A DNA stretch of 64,000 nt from Brucella haematophila (GTDB taxonomy: Bacteria > Pseudomonadota > Alphaproteobacteria > Rhizobiales > Rhizobiaceae): positions 107,827 through 171,826 of the forward strand of contig NZ_VCPE01000014.1 in NCBI RefSeq assembly GCF_005938105.1, written 5' to 3'. The translations under genes were made by a program, and so were the position numbers. The number at the start of each line of letters is the position of its first letter. Position 1 is the stretch's first letter. This document shows positions 55,412 to 64,000 of the stretch, piece after piece. The notes beneath the pieces are model-generated. The model worked only from the letters and a program-made list of their open reading frames with translations. It searched no databases and was not told the DNA's origin.

Positions 55412-55711
55412 GTGCTGCTTATCGTCGGAACCGTTCGGCTGCCTGCTGCGAATTTGAGTGAAGCGCGCCCTGCCATGCAGCGCATGATCGAGGCAAGCCG
55501 AGCCGAGCCGGGCTGTATCGAATATTCCTATGCCGCCGACATTCTCGAGCCGGGCCTTATTCATGTAAAAGAGTTGTGGTTGGATCGGGCTTCGCTGGAC
55601 AAACATTTTGCCTCCGGGCACATTGCCGCCTGGCGTTCGACATGGCCGACCCTCGGCATCGCGGACCGTAACCTTGTGCTCTACGAAGTGGATGCGCCAC
55701 AAATCACCTGA
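55412..55711 (+). CDS. Antibiotic biosynthesis monooxygenase (ABM) domain protein
   Basis: 99 residues from a GTG preceded by GGAGAATAACCC. ABM fold: [35 protein letters not shown] and [21 protein letters not shown]. The family includes YgiN-like quinol monooxygenases and haem-degrading proteins; the substrate is not known. It lies 17 bases after the methyltransferase and 20 bases before nhaA. Confidence 0.9.
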   Translation: MLLIVGTVRLPAANLSEARPAMQRMIEASRAEPGCIEYSYAADILEPGLIHVKELWLDRASLDKHFASGHIAAWRSTWPTLGIADRNLVLYEVDAPQIT

Positions 55712-55731
55712 ACGTTTCTTTAAGGAGACCG

Positions 55732-56913
55732 ATGAACCACAGTCCAAATTCCGCTCGCCCCGTATCAATCATGCGACGCTTTCTGGATAGCGAGGTTGCC
55801 GGAGGCCTTGTGCTGATGGCAGCGGCAGCGCTTGCGCTCATCGTAGCCAATTCACCTCTCTCTCAAACCTATTTCGACGCTCTTCGTGTTTATATCGGCC
55901 CGCTGAGCATTGAGCACTGGATCAATGATGGTCTGATGGCGGTGTTTTTCCTGCTCGTCGGGCTGGAAATCAAACGCGAATTCATCGACGGTCAGCTTGC
56001 AAGCTGGCCAAACCGGATGCTGCCGGGCATTGCTGCGGCAGGCGGCGTGATCCTGCCTGCGCTCATATTCGCGGCGCTCAATTTCAACGATCCTGACAAG
56101 CTGCGCGGCTGGGCGGTGCCTTCCGCAACCGATATTGCCTTTGCGCTCGGCGTCCTGTCGCTGCTCGGCTCGCGCGTGCCGTCAAGCCTCAAGGTGTTTC
56201 TGGCGACGCTTGCCATTCTCGATGATCTTGCCGCCGTCGTCATCATCGCCATCTTCTACACGGCGGAAATCTCCATGCCCTATCTGGGCGGGGCTATTGT
56301 AACCGCCATTGCCTTGTTCGCGATGAACCGCATGGGCGTGATGAAGCTTCTGCCCTATCTGATCGGCGGCGCGATTCTCTGGTTCTTCGTGCTCAATTCC
56401 GGCGTTCATGCCACTGTGGCCGGTGTCGTGACCGCGCTGATGATCCCGCTGAAGGCCGCGCCCGGCAAGCCGGACGACATGAGTTCGCCCCTGCATATTC
56501 TCGAACATGCGCTGGCAAAGCCGGTTGCCTTCATCGTCGTGCCGATTTTCGGCTTCGCCAATGCGGGCATTTCCTTTAGCGGCCTTGATGGTTCCGTGTT
56601 CGGCGACACGCTGACGCTCGGCATTTTGCTCGGTCTTTTTGTCGGCAAGCAGCTTGGCGTGTTCGGCGCGGCATGGCTCGCCATCAAGAGCGGCCTTGCA
56701 CAAAAGCCGATGGGCGCGAGCTGGGCACAGCTTTACGGCGTCGCCATTCTGTGCGGCATCGGTTTCACCATGAGCATTTTCATCGGGCTTTTGTCCTTCC
56801 CGTCCGATCTCATGCAGACCGAAACGAAAATCGGCGTTCTGGCCGGTTCCGCCCTCTCCGCCATATTCGGCTACGGGCTGTTGCGGATTGTGGCCAGACC
56901 CGCGAAAAGCTGA
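55732..56913 (+). CDS. nhaA: Na+/H+ antiporter NhaA
   Basis: 393 residues with 11-12 membrane helices. The active-site signature ATDIAFALG gives T133-D134, and [10 protein letters not shown] gives D164-D165, corresponding to T132-D133 and D163-D164 of the E. coli protein. Exchanges cytoplasmic Na+ or Li+ for external protons in sodium and pH homeostasis. AGGAG precedes the ATG. Confidence 0.97.
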   Translation: MNHSPNSARPVSIMRRFLDSEVAGGLVLMAAAALALIVANSPLSQTYFDALRVYIGPLSIEHWINDGLMAVFFLLVGLEIKREFIDGQLASWPNRMLPGIAAAGGVILPALIFAALNFNDPDKLRGWAVPSATDIAFALGVLSLLGSRVPSSLKVFLATLAILDDLAAVVIIAIFYTAEISMPYLGGAIVTAIALFAMNRMGVMKLLPYLIGGAILWFFVLNSGVHATVAGVVTALMIPLKAAPGKPDDMSSPLHILEHALAKPVAFIVVPIFGFANAGISFSGLDGSVFGDTLTLGILLGLFVGKQLGVFGAAWLAIKSGLAQKPMGASWAQLYGVAILCGIGFTMSIFIGLLSFPSDLMQTETKIGVLAGSALSAIFGYGLLRIVARPAKS

Positions 56914-56996
56914 TCAAACTCAATTTCAAACTGTCCGAAGATGTAAATTTTTGGACAGTTTTCTTTGTGTTTCCCAGATTGCTTCCTACATTAGGG

Positions 56997-57093
56997 CGCA
57001 TCCCGAAAAGTGTGAAACGGTTTTCGGAAAGATGCGCGTTAAAACAAAGAACTAGAGCGCCGATCTGATCCAATCAGATCGAAACGCGCTCTA
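56997..57093. repeat. Type B repeat element with adjoining hairpin module
   Basis: GCGCATCCCGAAAAG ... TTTTCGGAAAGATGCGC (56997-57037), linker TTAAAACAAAGAA, then a hairpin AGAGCGCCGATCTGAT/ATCAGATCGAAACGCGCTCT-like (57053-57092). Same bipartite layout as the element at 42577, in the opposite order. It sits just upstream of the S49 peptidase gene. Confidence 0.8.
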
Positions 57094-57126
57094 GCTTCCA
57101 ATAGTTGATCCAGTTCGGAGTTTACC

Positions 57127-58011
57127 TTGCCCGGTTTATTGACGCGCCTTGTTCCGCGCCGCTTTCGCAATGCCGCAATCGAAATTCCCGTTGTGCGCCT
57201 GCATGGCGCCATCATGACCGGCGGGTCCGCGCTGCGCCCATCCCTGTCGCTGGCATCGACCGCCGCCGTTCTGGAAAAGGCTTTCAGCAACAAACATGCG
57301 CCTGCGGTGGCGATTTCGCTCAACTCACCCGGCGGCTCGCCGGTGCAGTCGCGTCTCATCTATCGCCGTATCCGCGACCTCGCATCCGAGCACCAGAAGA
57401 AGGTTTTCATCTTCGTTGAGGATGTGGCTGCATCCGGCGGCTATATGATTGCGCTTGCAGGCGACGAAATCATCGCCGATCCATCGTCGATCGTCGGCTC
57501 CATTGGCGTGGTGTCGGCTTCGTTCGGCTTTCCGGAATTGCTGAAGAAAATCGGCGTTGAGCGGCGCGTCTATACGGCTGGCAGCAACAAGGTCACGCTT
57601 GATCCGTTCCAGCCGGAAAAGAAGGCCGACATCGAGCGGCTGAAATCGCTGCAACTCGAAATCCATGAAACCTTCATCGACATGGTCAAAGAGCGGCGCG
57701 GCGGCAAGCTTGCCGAAGAATCCGATCTTTTCACCGGCCTGTTCTGGACCGGCACCAAGGCATTGCAGCTCGGCCTCATCGACGGTCTGGGCGACATGCG
57801 CAGTTTCCTGCGCAAGACCTATGGCGACAAGATAGAACTGAAGCTGATCCAGCCGCAGCGCGGCCTGCTTGGCCGCAAGGTTCCAGGCGTCGGCATGGCG
57901 CTTTCATCTGCGCTATTCGGCATCGAACCGGCGGAAATTGCCGCCCATCTTGGAGACGGCTTACTTTCTGTTGCCGAAGAAAAAGCGCTTTGGGGCCGCT
58001 ATGGCCTTTGA
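57127..58011 (+). CDS. S49 family (SppA/SohB-like) serine peptidase
   Basis: 294 residues from a TTG, six bases after GGAG. Nucleophile Ser103 lies in VEDVAASGGYMIAL; the general-base Lys is likely K154 in AGSNKV or nearby. Further motifs: GSIGVVSASFGFPELL and LFWTGTKALQLGLID. Membrane-peptide or signal-peptide hydrolase; single-domain form like SohB. No clear N-terminal membrane helix is evident, so topology is unsure. Confidence 0.92.
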   Translation: MPGLLTRLVPRRFRNAAIEIPVVRLHGAIMTGGSALRPSLSLASTAAVLEKAFSNKHAPAVAISLNSPGGSPVQSRLIYRRIRDLASEHQKKVFIFVEDVAASGGYMIALAGDEIIADPSSIVGSIGVVSASFGFPELLKKIGVERRVYTAGSNKVTLDPFQPEKKADIERLKSLQLEIHETFIDMVKERRGGKLAEESDLFTGLFWTGTKALQLGLIDGLGDMRSFLRKTYGDKIELKLIQPQRGLLGRKVPGVGMALSSALFGIEPAEIAAHLGDGLLSVAEEKALWGRYGL

Positions 58012-58142
58012 ATTATCAGGCTTTCCCGTGATAAGATGTCAGAAATGACAGGGCGCAATCAGGGCACGCCCTCCCAAACACATCATGCGCATATGCCGGG
58101 GCAAACCTCGCGGGCCAATGCGCGAGCCGAAGGGACTTGGCC

Positions 58143-58328
58143 ATGCCACAGCTCATTTTTCTGCTGCTGATCATCATCGCCGCGTGGTATGGCTACCGCT
58201 CGTTCAAGCGCGAGGCCGCACGTGTTTCGCAGCGCGTCAGACAGGCTGAAAAGGAAGCGCAGAACCGTGCAAACGGCACGCTGGTACAGGACCCGAAGAC
58301 CGGCGAATATTACGTCAAGAAAGACTGA
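58143..58328 (+). CDS. Small single-pass membrane protein, hypothetical
   Basis: 61 residues from the ATG at 58143, which has AAGGGA seven bases upstream. One N-terminal transmembrane helix (residues 4-20, [17 protein letters not shown]), a basic coiled-coil-like segment ([17 protein letters not shown]) and the terminal motif [12 protein letters not shown]. Common next to S49 and ispE genes in Rhizobiales; role unknown. It starts 14 bases before ispE. Confidence 0.82.
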   Translation: MPQLIFLLLIIIAAWYGYRSFKREAARVSQRVRQAEKEAQNRANGTLVQDPKTGEYYVKKD

Positions 58329-58342
58329 TCCGCTTAACCTCG

Positions 58343-59251
58343 ATGACCGACACTTTGTTGCGCGCCCGGCCTGTTGCCAGCCGGTCTGTTACCCGTCTTG
58401 CCCCGGCGAAAATCAATCTCGCACTGCACGTCACCGGGCGGCGCGATGACGGCTATCACCTGCTCGACATGCTGGTGGCCTTTGCAGGCTTTGGCGACAC
58501 GATTACGGTTGCTGACGCCCCGGAAGACCAGTTCACGGTCAGTGGACCTTTCGCAGCTTCTGTCCCGCTGGATGGCGGCAATCTGGTGCTCAAGGCGCGC
58601 GATGCATTGCGAGTGCATGCCGGAGGCAATCTGCCGCCCGTTGCCATTCACCTTGAAAAAAACCTGCCCATTGCGTCGGGTATTGGCGGCGGCTCCAGCG
58701 ATGCGGCGGCGACCTTGCTTGCCCTCGATACGCTGTGGGGGCTGAATTGCGACTTCGACACGCTGGCAGCACTCGGTCTGGCGCTTGGCGCTGATTTGCC
58801 CATGTGCCTGCATGGTGCGGCGCATGGCACGCCGCTGACCGCGCGCGGCATCGGTGAAGACCTCGCCCCCGTCAGCGGCCTTCCTGCCCTGCCGCTGCTG
58901 CTCGTCAATGACGGTACGGCCCTTGCCACGCCCGACGTGTTCCGCGCGCTCGACAAGCGGGACAATCCCGCCTTGTTGCCACCCGACCAAAGCGAACTTG
59001 CCGCGCTCTGCCATTATCTTGGCACCACCCGCAACGATCTTCTGTCACCAGCACTTGGTCTCGCCCCGCAGATCGGCGACAAGCTTGCTTTGCTCCGTGC
59101 CAGCGATGCGCTTTATGCACAGATGTCTGGCTCCGGCGCGACCTGCTTTGCGATCTTCGCCGACGATGCCGCCTTGCAGACAGCCGCTGCCCGCATGCGC
59201 GCCGAAAAGCCGGACTGGTTTGTCATCGCGACCAGCACAACCGCTTCGTAG
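58343..59251 (+). CDS. ispE: 4-diphosphocytidyl-2-C-methyl-D-erythritol kinase
   Basis: Fourth step of the MEP isoprenoid pathway, phosphorylating CDP-methylerythritol. 302 residues. GHMP-kinase motif 1 [11 protein letters not shown] (about 20-30), the ATP loop [15 protein letters not shown] (about 110-124), and the C-terminal SGSGATCF motif. Translation is possibly coupled to the small upstream gene. Confidence 0.96.
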   Translation: MTDTLLRARPVASRSVTRLAPAKINLALHVTGRRDDGYHLLDMLVAFAGFGDTITVADAPEDQFTVSGPFAASVPLDGGNLVLKARDALRVHAGGNLPPVAIHLEKNLPIASGIGGGSSDAAATLLALDTLWGLNCDFDTLAALGLALGADLPMCLHGAAHGTPLTARGIGEDLAPVSGLPALPLLLVNDGTALATPDVFRALDKRDNPALLPPDQSELAALCHYLGTTRNDLLSPALGLAPQIGDKLALLRASDALYAQMSGSGATCFAIFADDAALQTAAARMRAEKPDWFVIATSTTAS

Positions 59252-59653
59252 AACCTGACAACCTTATCACGTCTGTTGTGATTCACTGTGATTCTGGGCA
59301 GCGGGACTCATGCGAACCGCTTGCAGAAATCCATTCCCCCTCAATAGTCGATAACACCCTATTCAGAAGCTAGCTACTGTTCACTCTGATTGGACAATAA
59401 ACACGTACACTCTGTTCGCGATTTATGAACAAAAAACGTCGTATAACGGACATGTGAATGCTGGTATATCAATCAACATACTGATTTTAATTCTTTATTT
59501 TTCCTATCTCCGATTGCTTCCAAATATTAACGAGCACGAATGTGTGATTAATAAAACATTTTCGTGACTGGAACTTTTCCTCACTGTCACCCATTTCAAA
59601 CGCATCGGAACGACGAAAAGAAACGCCGCTCCAGTTTCCAAGGAGATAGGAAA
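59252..59653. other. AT-rich intergenic region before the secreted-peptide cluster
   Basis: 402 bases, clearly more AT-rich than its surroundings. It has a GTGATTC doublet near 59278-59294, and several A/T tracts. No gene or strong terminator was seen; it likely holds the promoter of the first small secreted protein. Confidence 0.55.
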
Positions 59654-59893
59654 ATGAAAAAGATTGTTCTTGCTGCTGCTGCCCTCGCTCTAAGTGCCGG
59701 CGCTGCTTTCGCTGAAAACCCATATGTTGGCGAACCTGAAAACCTCTATGCAAACGACCGCACCCCGGTTGCTGCACAGACCGTTGACCGCACCGCAACC
59801 GCTGCGATCAGCACTGCCCATAAGGGCATGGTTTCTCAGGATGGTTCTGCAAACCGCTTTGGCGATGCTTCGCCTTCGAGCTTTGAGAACTAA
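59654..59893 (+). CDS. Small secreted protein, paralog 1
   Basis: 79 residues from the ATG at 59654 (AAGGAGATAGG before it). A 20-residue signal peptide ends AFA-EN. The mature part holds NPYVGEPENLYANDRTPVAA, VDRTATAAIS, and ends GDASPSSFEN. Related to the next two genes. Possibly DUF680-like. Function unknown; no cysteines. Confidence 0.85.
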   Translation: MKKIVLAAAALALSAGAAFAENPYVGEPENLYANDRTPVAAQTVDRTATAAISTAHKGMVSQDGSANRFGDASPSSFEN

Positions 59894-60087
59894 GTTAGCC
59901 TGACCGCATAACGGGCGTCGCGCAGTAATGCCGCTGACGCCCATATGGCCGGAACCCTCCCAAGCAATCCCGGCCTTCTGTCAATTTCCCCCTCCCCCTA
60001 TGGATGGCAACCTGGCCACCAGGGACGCCCCGAACAGGCCCCATCGACTGGGTGTCGTTCGCGCGGCAATTCAAAAGGAATACCAAA

Positions 60088-60318
60088 ATGAACAAGCTCG
60101 TTCTTGCTGCTGCTGCCCTTGCTCTTTCTGCTGGCGCTGCTTTTGCTGAAAACCCACATGTGGGCGAGCCTGCTGATCTCTATGCAAACGACCGCACGCC
60201 GGTTGCTTCGCAGACCGTTGATCGCACCGCAACCGCCACGATCAACACGGGTTCGACTTATCAGGACGGTTCTGCAAACCGTTTCGGCGATGCTTCGCCT
60301 TCGAGCTACCAGAACTAA
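60088..60318 (+). CDS. Small secreted protein, paralog 2
   Basis: 76 residues from the ATG at 60088 (AAAGGAATACCAAA before it). The signal peptide MNKLVLAAAALALSAGAAFA differs slightly from paralog 3, but the 56-residue mature part differs at only one residue (Asn versus His near position 66). Ends GDASPSSYQN. Members of this group lack a known domain. Start-to-start spacing is 434 bases from paralog 1. Confidence 0.85.
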   Translation: MNKLVLAAAALALSAGAAFAENPHVGEPADLYANDRTPVASQTVDRTATATINTGSTYQDGSANRFGDASPSSYQN

Positions 60319-60380
60319 TCCAGCCTGATCGCATAACGGGCGTCGCGCAGAAACGCTGCTGACGCCCGCGCCGGGCTTCA
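60319..60380 (+). terminator. Hairpin downstream of paralog 2
   Basis: GGGCGTC...GACGCCC with an inner GCAG/CTGC stem. A near-identical hairpin follows paralog 1 at about 59913-59942. No T-run; may be a transcript-end or stability element. Confidence 0.5.
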
Positions 60381-60504
60381 ATCACAAACCCGGCTCCCAA
60401 CAGTTATCTCCCCGAAGGATGGTGCCTTAGCCACCCGGGTGCCCTCACCTGCTCCCGATTAGTTCGGGCGCCATCCGAAGGGCGATCTTTAAAGGAATTT
60501 GAAA

Positions 60505-60735
60505 ATGAAGAAGTTTGCTCTTGCTGCCGTTGCCGTTGCTCTTAGCGCCGGTGCTGCTTTCGCTGAAAACCCGCATGTGGGCGAGCCTGCTGATCTCTAT
60601 GCAAACGACCGCACGCCGGTTGCTTCGCAGACCGTTGATCGCACCGCAACCGCCACAATCAACACGGGTTCGACGTATCAGGACGGCTCTGCACATCGCT
60701 TTGGCGATGCTTCGCCTTCGAGCTACCAGAACTAA
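60505..60735 (+). CDS. Small secreted protein, paralog 3
   Basis: 76 residues from the ATG at 60505 (AAAGGAATTTGAAA before it). The signal peptide begins MKKFALAAVAVALSAGAAFA. Mature part nearly identical to paralog 2. It lies 417 bases start-to-start after paralog 2 and is followed by the cluster's terminator. Confidence 0.85.
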   Translation: MKKFALAAVAVALSAGAAFAENPHVGEPADLYANDRTPVASQTVDRTATATINTGSTYQDGSAHRFGDASPSSYQN

Positions 60736-60766
60736 TCAGAATATCGGCGAAAGCTGCTATCTTACG

Positions 60767-60796
60767 AAAAGGCGAAGCTTCGGCTTCGCCTTTTTC
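60767..60796 (+). terminator. Terminator of the secreted-peptide cluster
   Basis: Eleven-base stem AAAAGGCGAAG/CTTCGCCTTTT with a CTTCGG loop, then TTTC. Confidence 0.92.
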
Positions 60797-60806
60797 ATTT
60801 CAGGCT

Positions 60807-61316
60807 TCAATCCCGTTCCGGCGGATAGATGCCATGCCTGAGGCGCGCCAGCTTCAACTGGCGCGGCAACTGCGCAAAAGCCATGCCGTCGAGAAGCAGC
60901 GGCTTGATCGTCTCCAGCCGAACCAGAAGCCCTGCATCAAGCTTCGCCCCACCGCCGAACAATGCCGTCCTCAGTCCACTCAACCCGCCCTCTCCGGCAG
61001 GCGTAAACCGTGCTGGGCCGCCTTCGCCTTCGATATGGCGACGGGCAACTTCTTCCCAGCCTTCCTGCGGTATGGCGCCCGGAGCGAGAACCAGAACCCA
61101 TGGCGTACGGATTTCGCTGAGCGCCGCTTCCATATCGGTGCCATCGCTGAACGAGCATCCCGCGCCAATCGCAACCAGCGCGGTTTCGTCCGAAGATCCT
61201 TCATCGATCACCAGAACACGCCGCACCAGCCCCTCCACCACGGCAGGCACGAGCGCCGACAATGTGTAAGCCAGAGGCTTTTCGGAATTCAGTGTTTCAA
61301 TGATCACGGACAACAT
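60807..61316 (-). CDS. Family 2-like glycosyltransferase
   Basis: 169 residues from the ATG at 61316 (MLSVIIETLNSEKPLAYTLSAL), with an upstream ATG at 61337 as alternative. Short GT-A-like protein: N-terminal nucleotide-sugar-binding strand, RVLVIDEGSSDETALVA (about 31-47) and TPWVLVLAPGAIPQEGW. It lacks an obvious DXD. Smaller than typical (about 230-300), so it may be a minimal or degenerate transferase. Target unknown. Confidence 0.78.
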   Translation of the reverse strand: MLSVIIETLNSEKPLAYTLSALVPAVVEGLVRRVLVIDEGSSDETALVAIGAGCSFSDGTDMEAALSEIRTPWVLVLAPGAIPQEGWEEVARRHIEGEGGPARFTPAGEGGLSGLRTALFGGGAKLDAGLLVRLETIKPLLLDGMAFAQLPRQLKLARLRHGIYPPERD

Positions 61317-61500
61317 GCGCGCTTCATATATCAACATGGCGTGAACGGAAAGCGGAACGCAGTATGTTCTTGCTTTGTTCTTATTCTTCGGATAGGAATA
61401 GATTCATCAGACAGAGTCGGACAATTACCAGAAGCACCGCCGCATGCAAGCCGTCAGACGCTTGGGTGGATATGCTTTGAAGCTCCGCAGGGAGATGAAG

Positions 61501-62673
61501 ATGGCAGCAATCCAGCACGCAGATATCATCAAGCAGGCCGATATAGCCGCATTTGGCAATGGCCGTGCGGAGCACGCCAATGCGCTGGTCGGCGAAACGG
61601 GAATGCGCATCGATCACAGCCGGCGGCGCGGGCGTGGTGCGGGCATCAATCCGACAGGCCGCTTCGAGCCGACCACGCGTCAGGATTTCGACGACGGCTG
61701 GACAACGCTGGAGGAATTGCCTGCTTTCAACACTGATGTTCAGGTGGAAAAGCCGCGCACGATCATTACCCGCAACGATTCACCCGACATCAGCTTCGAC
61801 CGCTCGATCAATCCCTATCGCGGTTGCGAGCATGGCTGCATCTATTGTTTTGCCCGCCCGACCCACAGCTATATGGGCCTGTCTGCCGGTCTCGATTTTG
61901 AATCTCGCCTGTTCGCCAAGCCGGATGCACCGCGCCTTCTTGAGCGCGAACTGGCCAAGGCTGGCTATCAGCCGAAAACCATCGCCATTGGCACGAACAC
62001 TGATCCCTACCAACCGATTGAGAAGAAATGGCGCATCATGCGCGAAATTCTCGAAGTGCTGGAAGCGGCCAATCACCCAGTCGGCATCGTGACCAAGTCA
62101 GCCCTTGTGGTTCGCGATATCGACATATTGAGCCGCATGGCTGAAAAGGGCCTCGCCAAAGTCGCGCTTTCAGTGACGACGCTGGACGCGCATCTGGCGC
62201 GCACGATGGAGCCGCGCGCTTCGACGCCAAGCCTGCGCCTTCAGGCTATCCGCAATCTGACCGATGCAGGCATTCCGGCTTCTGTGATGATGGGTCCGGT
62301 TATTCCGGGTATCAACGACCACGAGATCGAACGCATTCTCGATGCGGCTTATGCGCAAGGCGCGCGCGAGGCTGGCTATGTACTGCTGCGCCTGCCGCTG
62401 GAAGTAGCGCCCTTGTTCAAGGACTGGCTGCTGCGCAATTATCCTGACCGCTACCGGCATGTGATGTCGCTGGTGCGCTCCATGCGTGACGGCAAGGATT
62501 ACGATGCGGAATGGAGCAAGCGGATGCGCGGCACCGGCCCTTATGCCTGGCAGATCGGCCGCCGGTTCGAGATCGCCGCCCGCAAGCTCGGTTTCAATAC
62601 GCAGCGCAAACACCTGCGCACCGATCTGTTCGAACCCGTCCAGAAAGGTGGCAAGCAACTGTCGCTGTTTTGA
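61501..62673 (+). CDS. PA0069-family radical SAM protein (SplB-like)
   Basis: 390 residues from the ATG at 61501, following AGGGAGATGAAG. The radical SAM cluster cysteines are C109, C113 and C116 (CEHGCIYCFARPTH). Further family motifs are TDPYQPIEKKWRIMREIL and MMGPVIPGIND. PA0069 and Rv2578c homologs resemble spore photoproduct lyase; the biochemical role is not known. The gene precedes rnhB. Confidence 0.93.
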   Translation: MAAIQHADIIKQADIAAFGNGRAEHANALVGETGMRIDHSRRRGRGAGINPTGRFEPTTRQDFDDGWTTLEELPAFNTDVQVEKPRTIITRNDSPDISFDRSINPYRGCEHGCIYCFARPTHSYMGLSAGLDFESRLFAKPDAPRLLERELAKAGYQPKTIAIGTNTDPYQPIEKKWRIMREILEVLEAANHPVGIVTKSALVVRDIDILSRMAEKGLAKVALSVTTLDAHLARTMEPRASTPSLRLQAIRNLTDAGIPASVMMGPVIPGINDHEIERILDAAYAQGAREAGYVLLRLPLEVAPLFKDWLLRNYPDRYRHVMSLVRSMRDGKDYDAEWSKRMRGTGPYAWQIGRRFEIAARKLGFNTQRKHLRTDLFEPVQKGGKQLSLF

Positions 62674-62759
62674 AACCACGCGACATGCGGGCTAAAGCGC
62701 AATTGAACCAGAGTAAAACACGGAGATCGGTAAAATTATGCTCTCTGTAAAAAGGACTT

Positions 62760-62805
62760 AGAGCACCGATCAGACCCTGTTGGATCGAGACGCAACCGAC
62801 GTCCA
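62760..62805. repeat. Degenerate hairpin-module fragment
   Basis: TTAGAGCACCGATCAGACCC followed by TGTTGGATCGAGACGCA. It resembles the hairpin module at 57053, with mismatches, and lies between the radical SAM gene and rnhB. Confidence 0.45.
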
Positions 62806-62913
62806 GATCGGCTTCCGCCTGTTCCGCTCAGGCGGATAGGGTCCTGCTCCCGCCACCATTCCTCTTGGCAGGACCTTGCGGAGAATCGGAGGCAATGCGA
62901 ATATCGCCACCTT

Positions 62914-63582
62914 ATGAAACGCTCGGCTTCTGATTCTCCCCCTCTCTTCGATATTCCGCTGGCGCCTGACTTCTCTGAAGAAGCGAAGCTTATTGGGCGT
63001 GGGCTTCGCCATATAGTCGGCATTGATGAAGCGGGACGCGGGCCCTTGGCTGGGCCAGTCGTGGCAGCGGCGGTCCTGCTCGATGCGGCCGACCTTCCGG
63101 AGGGGCTAGACGATTCCAAGCGTCTTAATGCGGCCAAGCGCAATGCGCTCTATGAGACTATTCTGGCAAAGGCTGTAAGCGTTTCCGTTGCGAGCCTCAG
63201 CGCACGTAGCATCGACGCGACAGATATTCGCAAGGCAGCACTCGAAGCCATGCGTCGCGCTGTGCACGGTCTCGTCCTGCAGCCTTGCCATGCACTCGTT
63301 GATGGCCGCGATGTACCGCCCGGCCTTCCCTGCCCTGGCTCCGCCCTTGTGAAAGGCGATCAGCGCTCCGTATCGATTGCAGCGGCCTCCATCGTCGCCA
63401 AGGTGACCCGAGATCGCATGATGGAGCGCGCAGGCAGAGTTCACACGGTTTATGGCATGGAAGTGCATGCGGGCTATGGAACGGCCAGACACCGCGCTGC
63501 CATCGAAAGCGACGGTCCCGTACCCGGCCTGCACCGTTATACTTTCGCGCCGATCAAGGGACGGTTTGAACCTCGCCGCTGA
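62914..63582 (+). CDS. rnhB: Ribonuclease HII
   Basis: 222 residues. Removes RNA from RNA-DNA hybrids and excises misincorporated ribonucleotides. Active-site residues D38-E39 in [32 protein letters not shown] and [12 protein letters not shown] (third catalytic Asp). An N-terminal extension of about 30 residues is rather typical of Brucellaceae. The start ATG is at 62914. It follows the radical SAM gene with a 240-base gap. Confidence 0.95.
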   Translation: MKRSASDSPPLFDIPLAPDFSEEAKLIGRGLRHIVGIDEAGRGPLAGPVVAAAVLLDAADLPEGLDDSKRLNAAKRNALYETILAKAVSVSVASLSARSIDATDIRKAALEAMRRAVHGLVLQPCHALVDGRDVPPGLPCPGSALVKGDQRSVSIAAASIVAKVTRDRMMERAGRVHTVYGMEVHAGYGTARHRAAIESDGPVPGLHRYTFAPIKGRFEPRR

Positions 63583-64000
63583 GCGATATTGGTGGTGATT
63601 GGTCAGACACCGTATCCTTTGCCAATGTTCGGTATGTGCGCATCATTGAATGCACATTGATCCGAGCTGAAGCAGGTCGGTTTCCATTCGGTAGAATGAA
63701 CTCTCGGACGTGCTCCATCGCATCTGCGCACGAACCTGCCTGCTCCGACCCACCACTCGGCGCCGGTGGTCCACACGCGCAGCCTTAGAGCGGTTTTAGT
63801 GAAGGCTGAACGCGTCACCGCTCTAACTTTTTTACGCGCGGATTACCTAATCCTGCTGAGGCGCTCAAAAGCTCTTCTCAAAAGTCATGACCTCCACCAG
63901 AGGTGGCGGTTTGGGACGCTACGCTTGAACCACTAGAAGTGGTTTTGTTATGTGTTAGTAAGAGCCCTTAAAAAGGTCGGCATGGTCGGAAGCCTTGTCG
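63583..64000. other. Non-coding region at the window's end
   Basis: 418 bases. It holds a modular hairpin element (63787-63824 with its AACTTTTTTACGCG linker) and a terminator-like AACCACT/AGTGGTT hairpin at 63928-63950. A short reverse frame at 63603-63818 has no family resemblance and was not called. Confidence 0.55.
63787..63858. repeat. Modular repeat element
   Basis: Hairpin AGAGCGGT/ACCGCTCT (63787-63824), linker AACTTTTTTACGCGCGGATT, then a partial second module. Same layout as the element at 42577. Confidence 0.7.

Noticed and set aside
63603-63818. 71-codon minus-strand frame at the window's end
   Set aside because: No family resemblance; part lies in a repeat hairpin.

Overview
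The window comes from a Brucella/Ochrobactrum-type alphaproteobacterium (Rhizobiales). The evidence is roughly 57-60% GC, many close-packed housekeeping genes whose products read like Brucellaceae proteins (PurF, PdxH, PurD, GlyQ, Psd, AroC), a PliC/MliC lysozyme inhibitor of the Brucella kind, and a modular intergenic repeat family typical of this lineage. No rRNA, tRNA, CRISPR array, transposase or prophage was seen. Nearly all of the window is chromosomal core; the clearly foreign-looking part is one AT-rich orphan gene at 50.4-51.1 kb.

Layout. 0-8.5 kb: 3' part of a cyclopropane fatty acid synthase, a NUP-family nucleoside-binding protein, then dnaB-radA-cvpA-purF-SDR on the plus strand. 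8.5-15.6 kb: a hairpin-rich stretch and an AAA NTPase, the psd-pssA phosphatidylethanolamine pair, an ArsR regulator with an Atm1-like ABC exporter, a LysM protein and a lysozyme inhibitor. 15.7-18 kb: a LOG-family protein, an ArsR-AHSA1 operon with two operator-like palindromes, and a DsbB-like protein preceded by a 50-codon membrane-protein gene (DUF5993-like). 18.2-28.6 kb, mostly minus strand: an RNA methyltransferase and tlyA, dxs, pirin, YidB-like, xseB, HDAC-like amidohydrolase, ribB with a degenerate RibA-like domain, and aroC; GlsB/YeaQ and DedA genes are on the plus strand. 28.9-36.7 kb: DUF1344, metallophosphoesterase, histidine phosphatase, fabI, a CbpA-type DnaJ, a surface lipoprotein, pdxH, ubiA and purD. 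36.8-46.8 kb: a GGDEF protein, a YCII/DGPF-ECF42 sigma factor operon with a matching promoter, an acyl-CoA dehydrogenase/enoyl-CoA hydratase pair, a DUF6101-like protein, an FAD-linked oxidoreductase, a Sua5 protein and a small exported protein. 46.9-54.6 kb: glyQS, the AT-rich orphan, a TPR protein, ispB and DUF2007. 54.6-64 kb: a TrmN6-like methyltransferase, a monooxygenase, nhaA, an S49 protease, ispE, three tandem paralogous small secreted proteins, a glycosyltransferase, a radical SAM protein and rnhB.

Functional links. Two isoprenoid genes (dxs, ispE) and ispB/ubiA point to isoprenoid and ubiquinone synthesis. psd and pssA complete phosphatidylethanolamine synthesis. purF and purD belong to purine synthesis. 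dnaB, radA and rnhB belong to replication and repair. Several regulators sit beside their likely targets with visible sites: ArsR/Atm1, ArsR/AHSA1, ECF42/DGPF, and a possible LiuR-type site before the acyl-CoA dehydrogenase. The best leads for new biology are the DUF5993-DsbB pair, the AT-rich orphan, the recently homogenised triplet of secreted peptides, the structured stretch at 8.67-8.84 kb, and the modular repeats that overlap stop codons.
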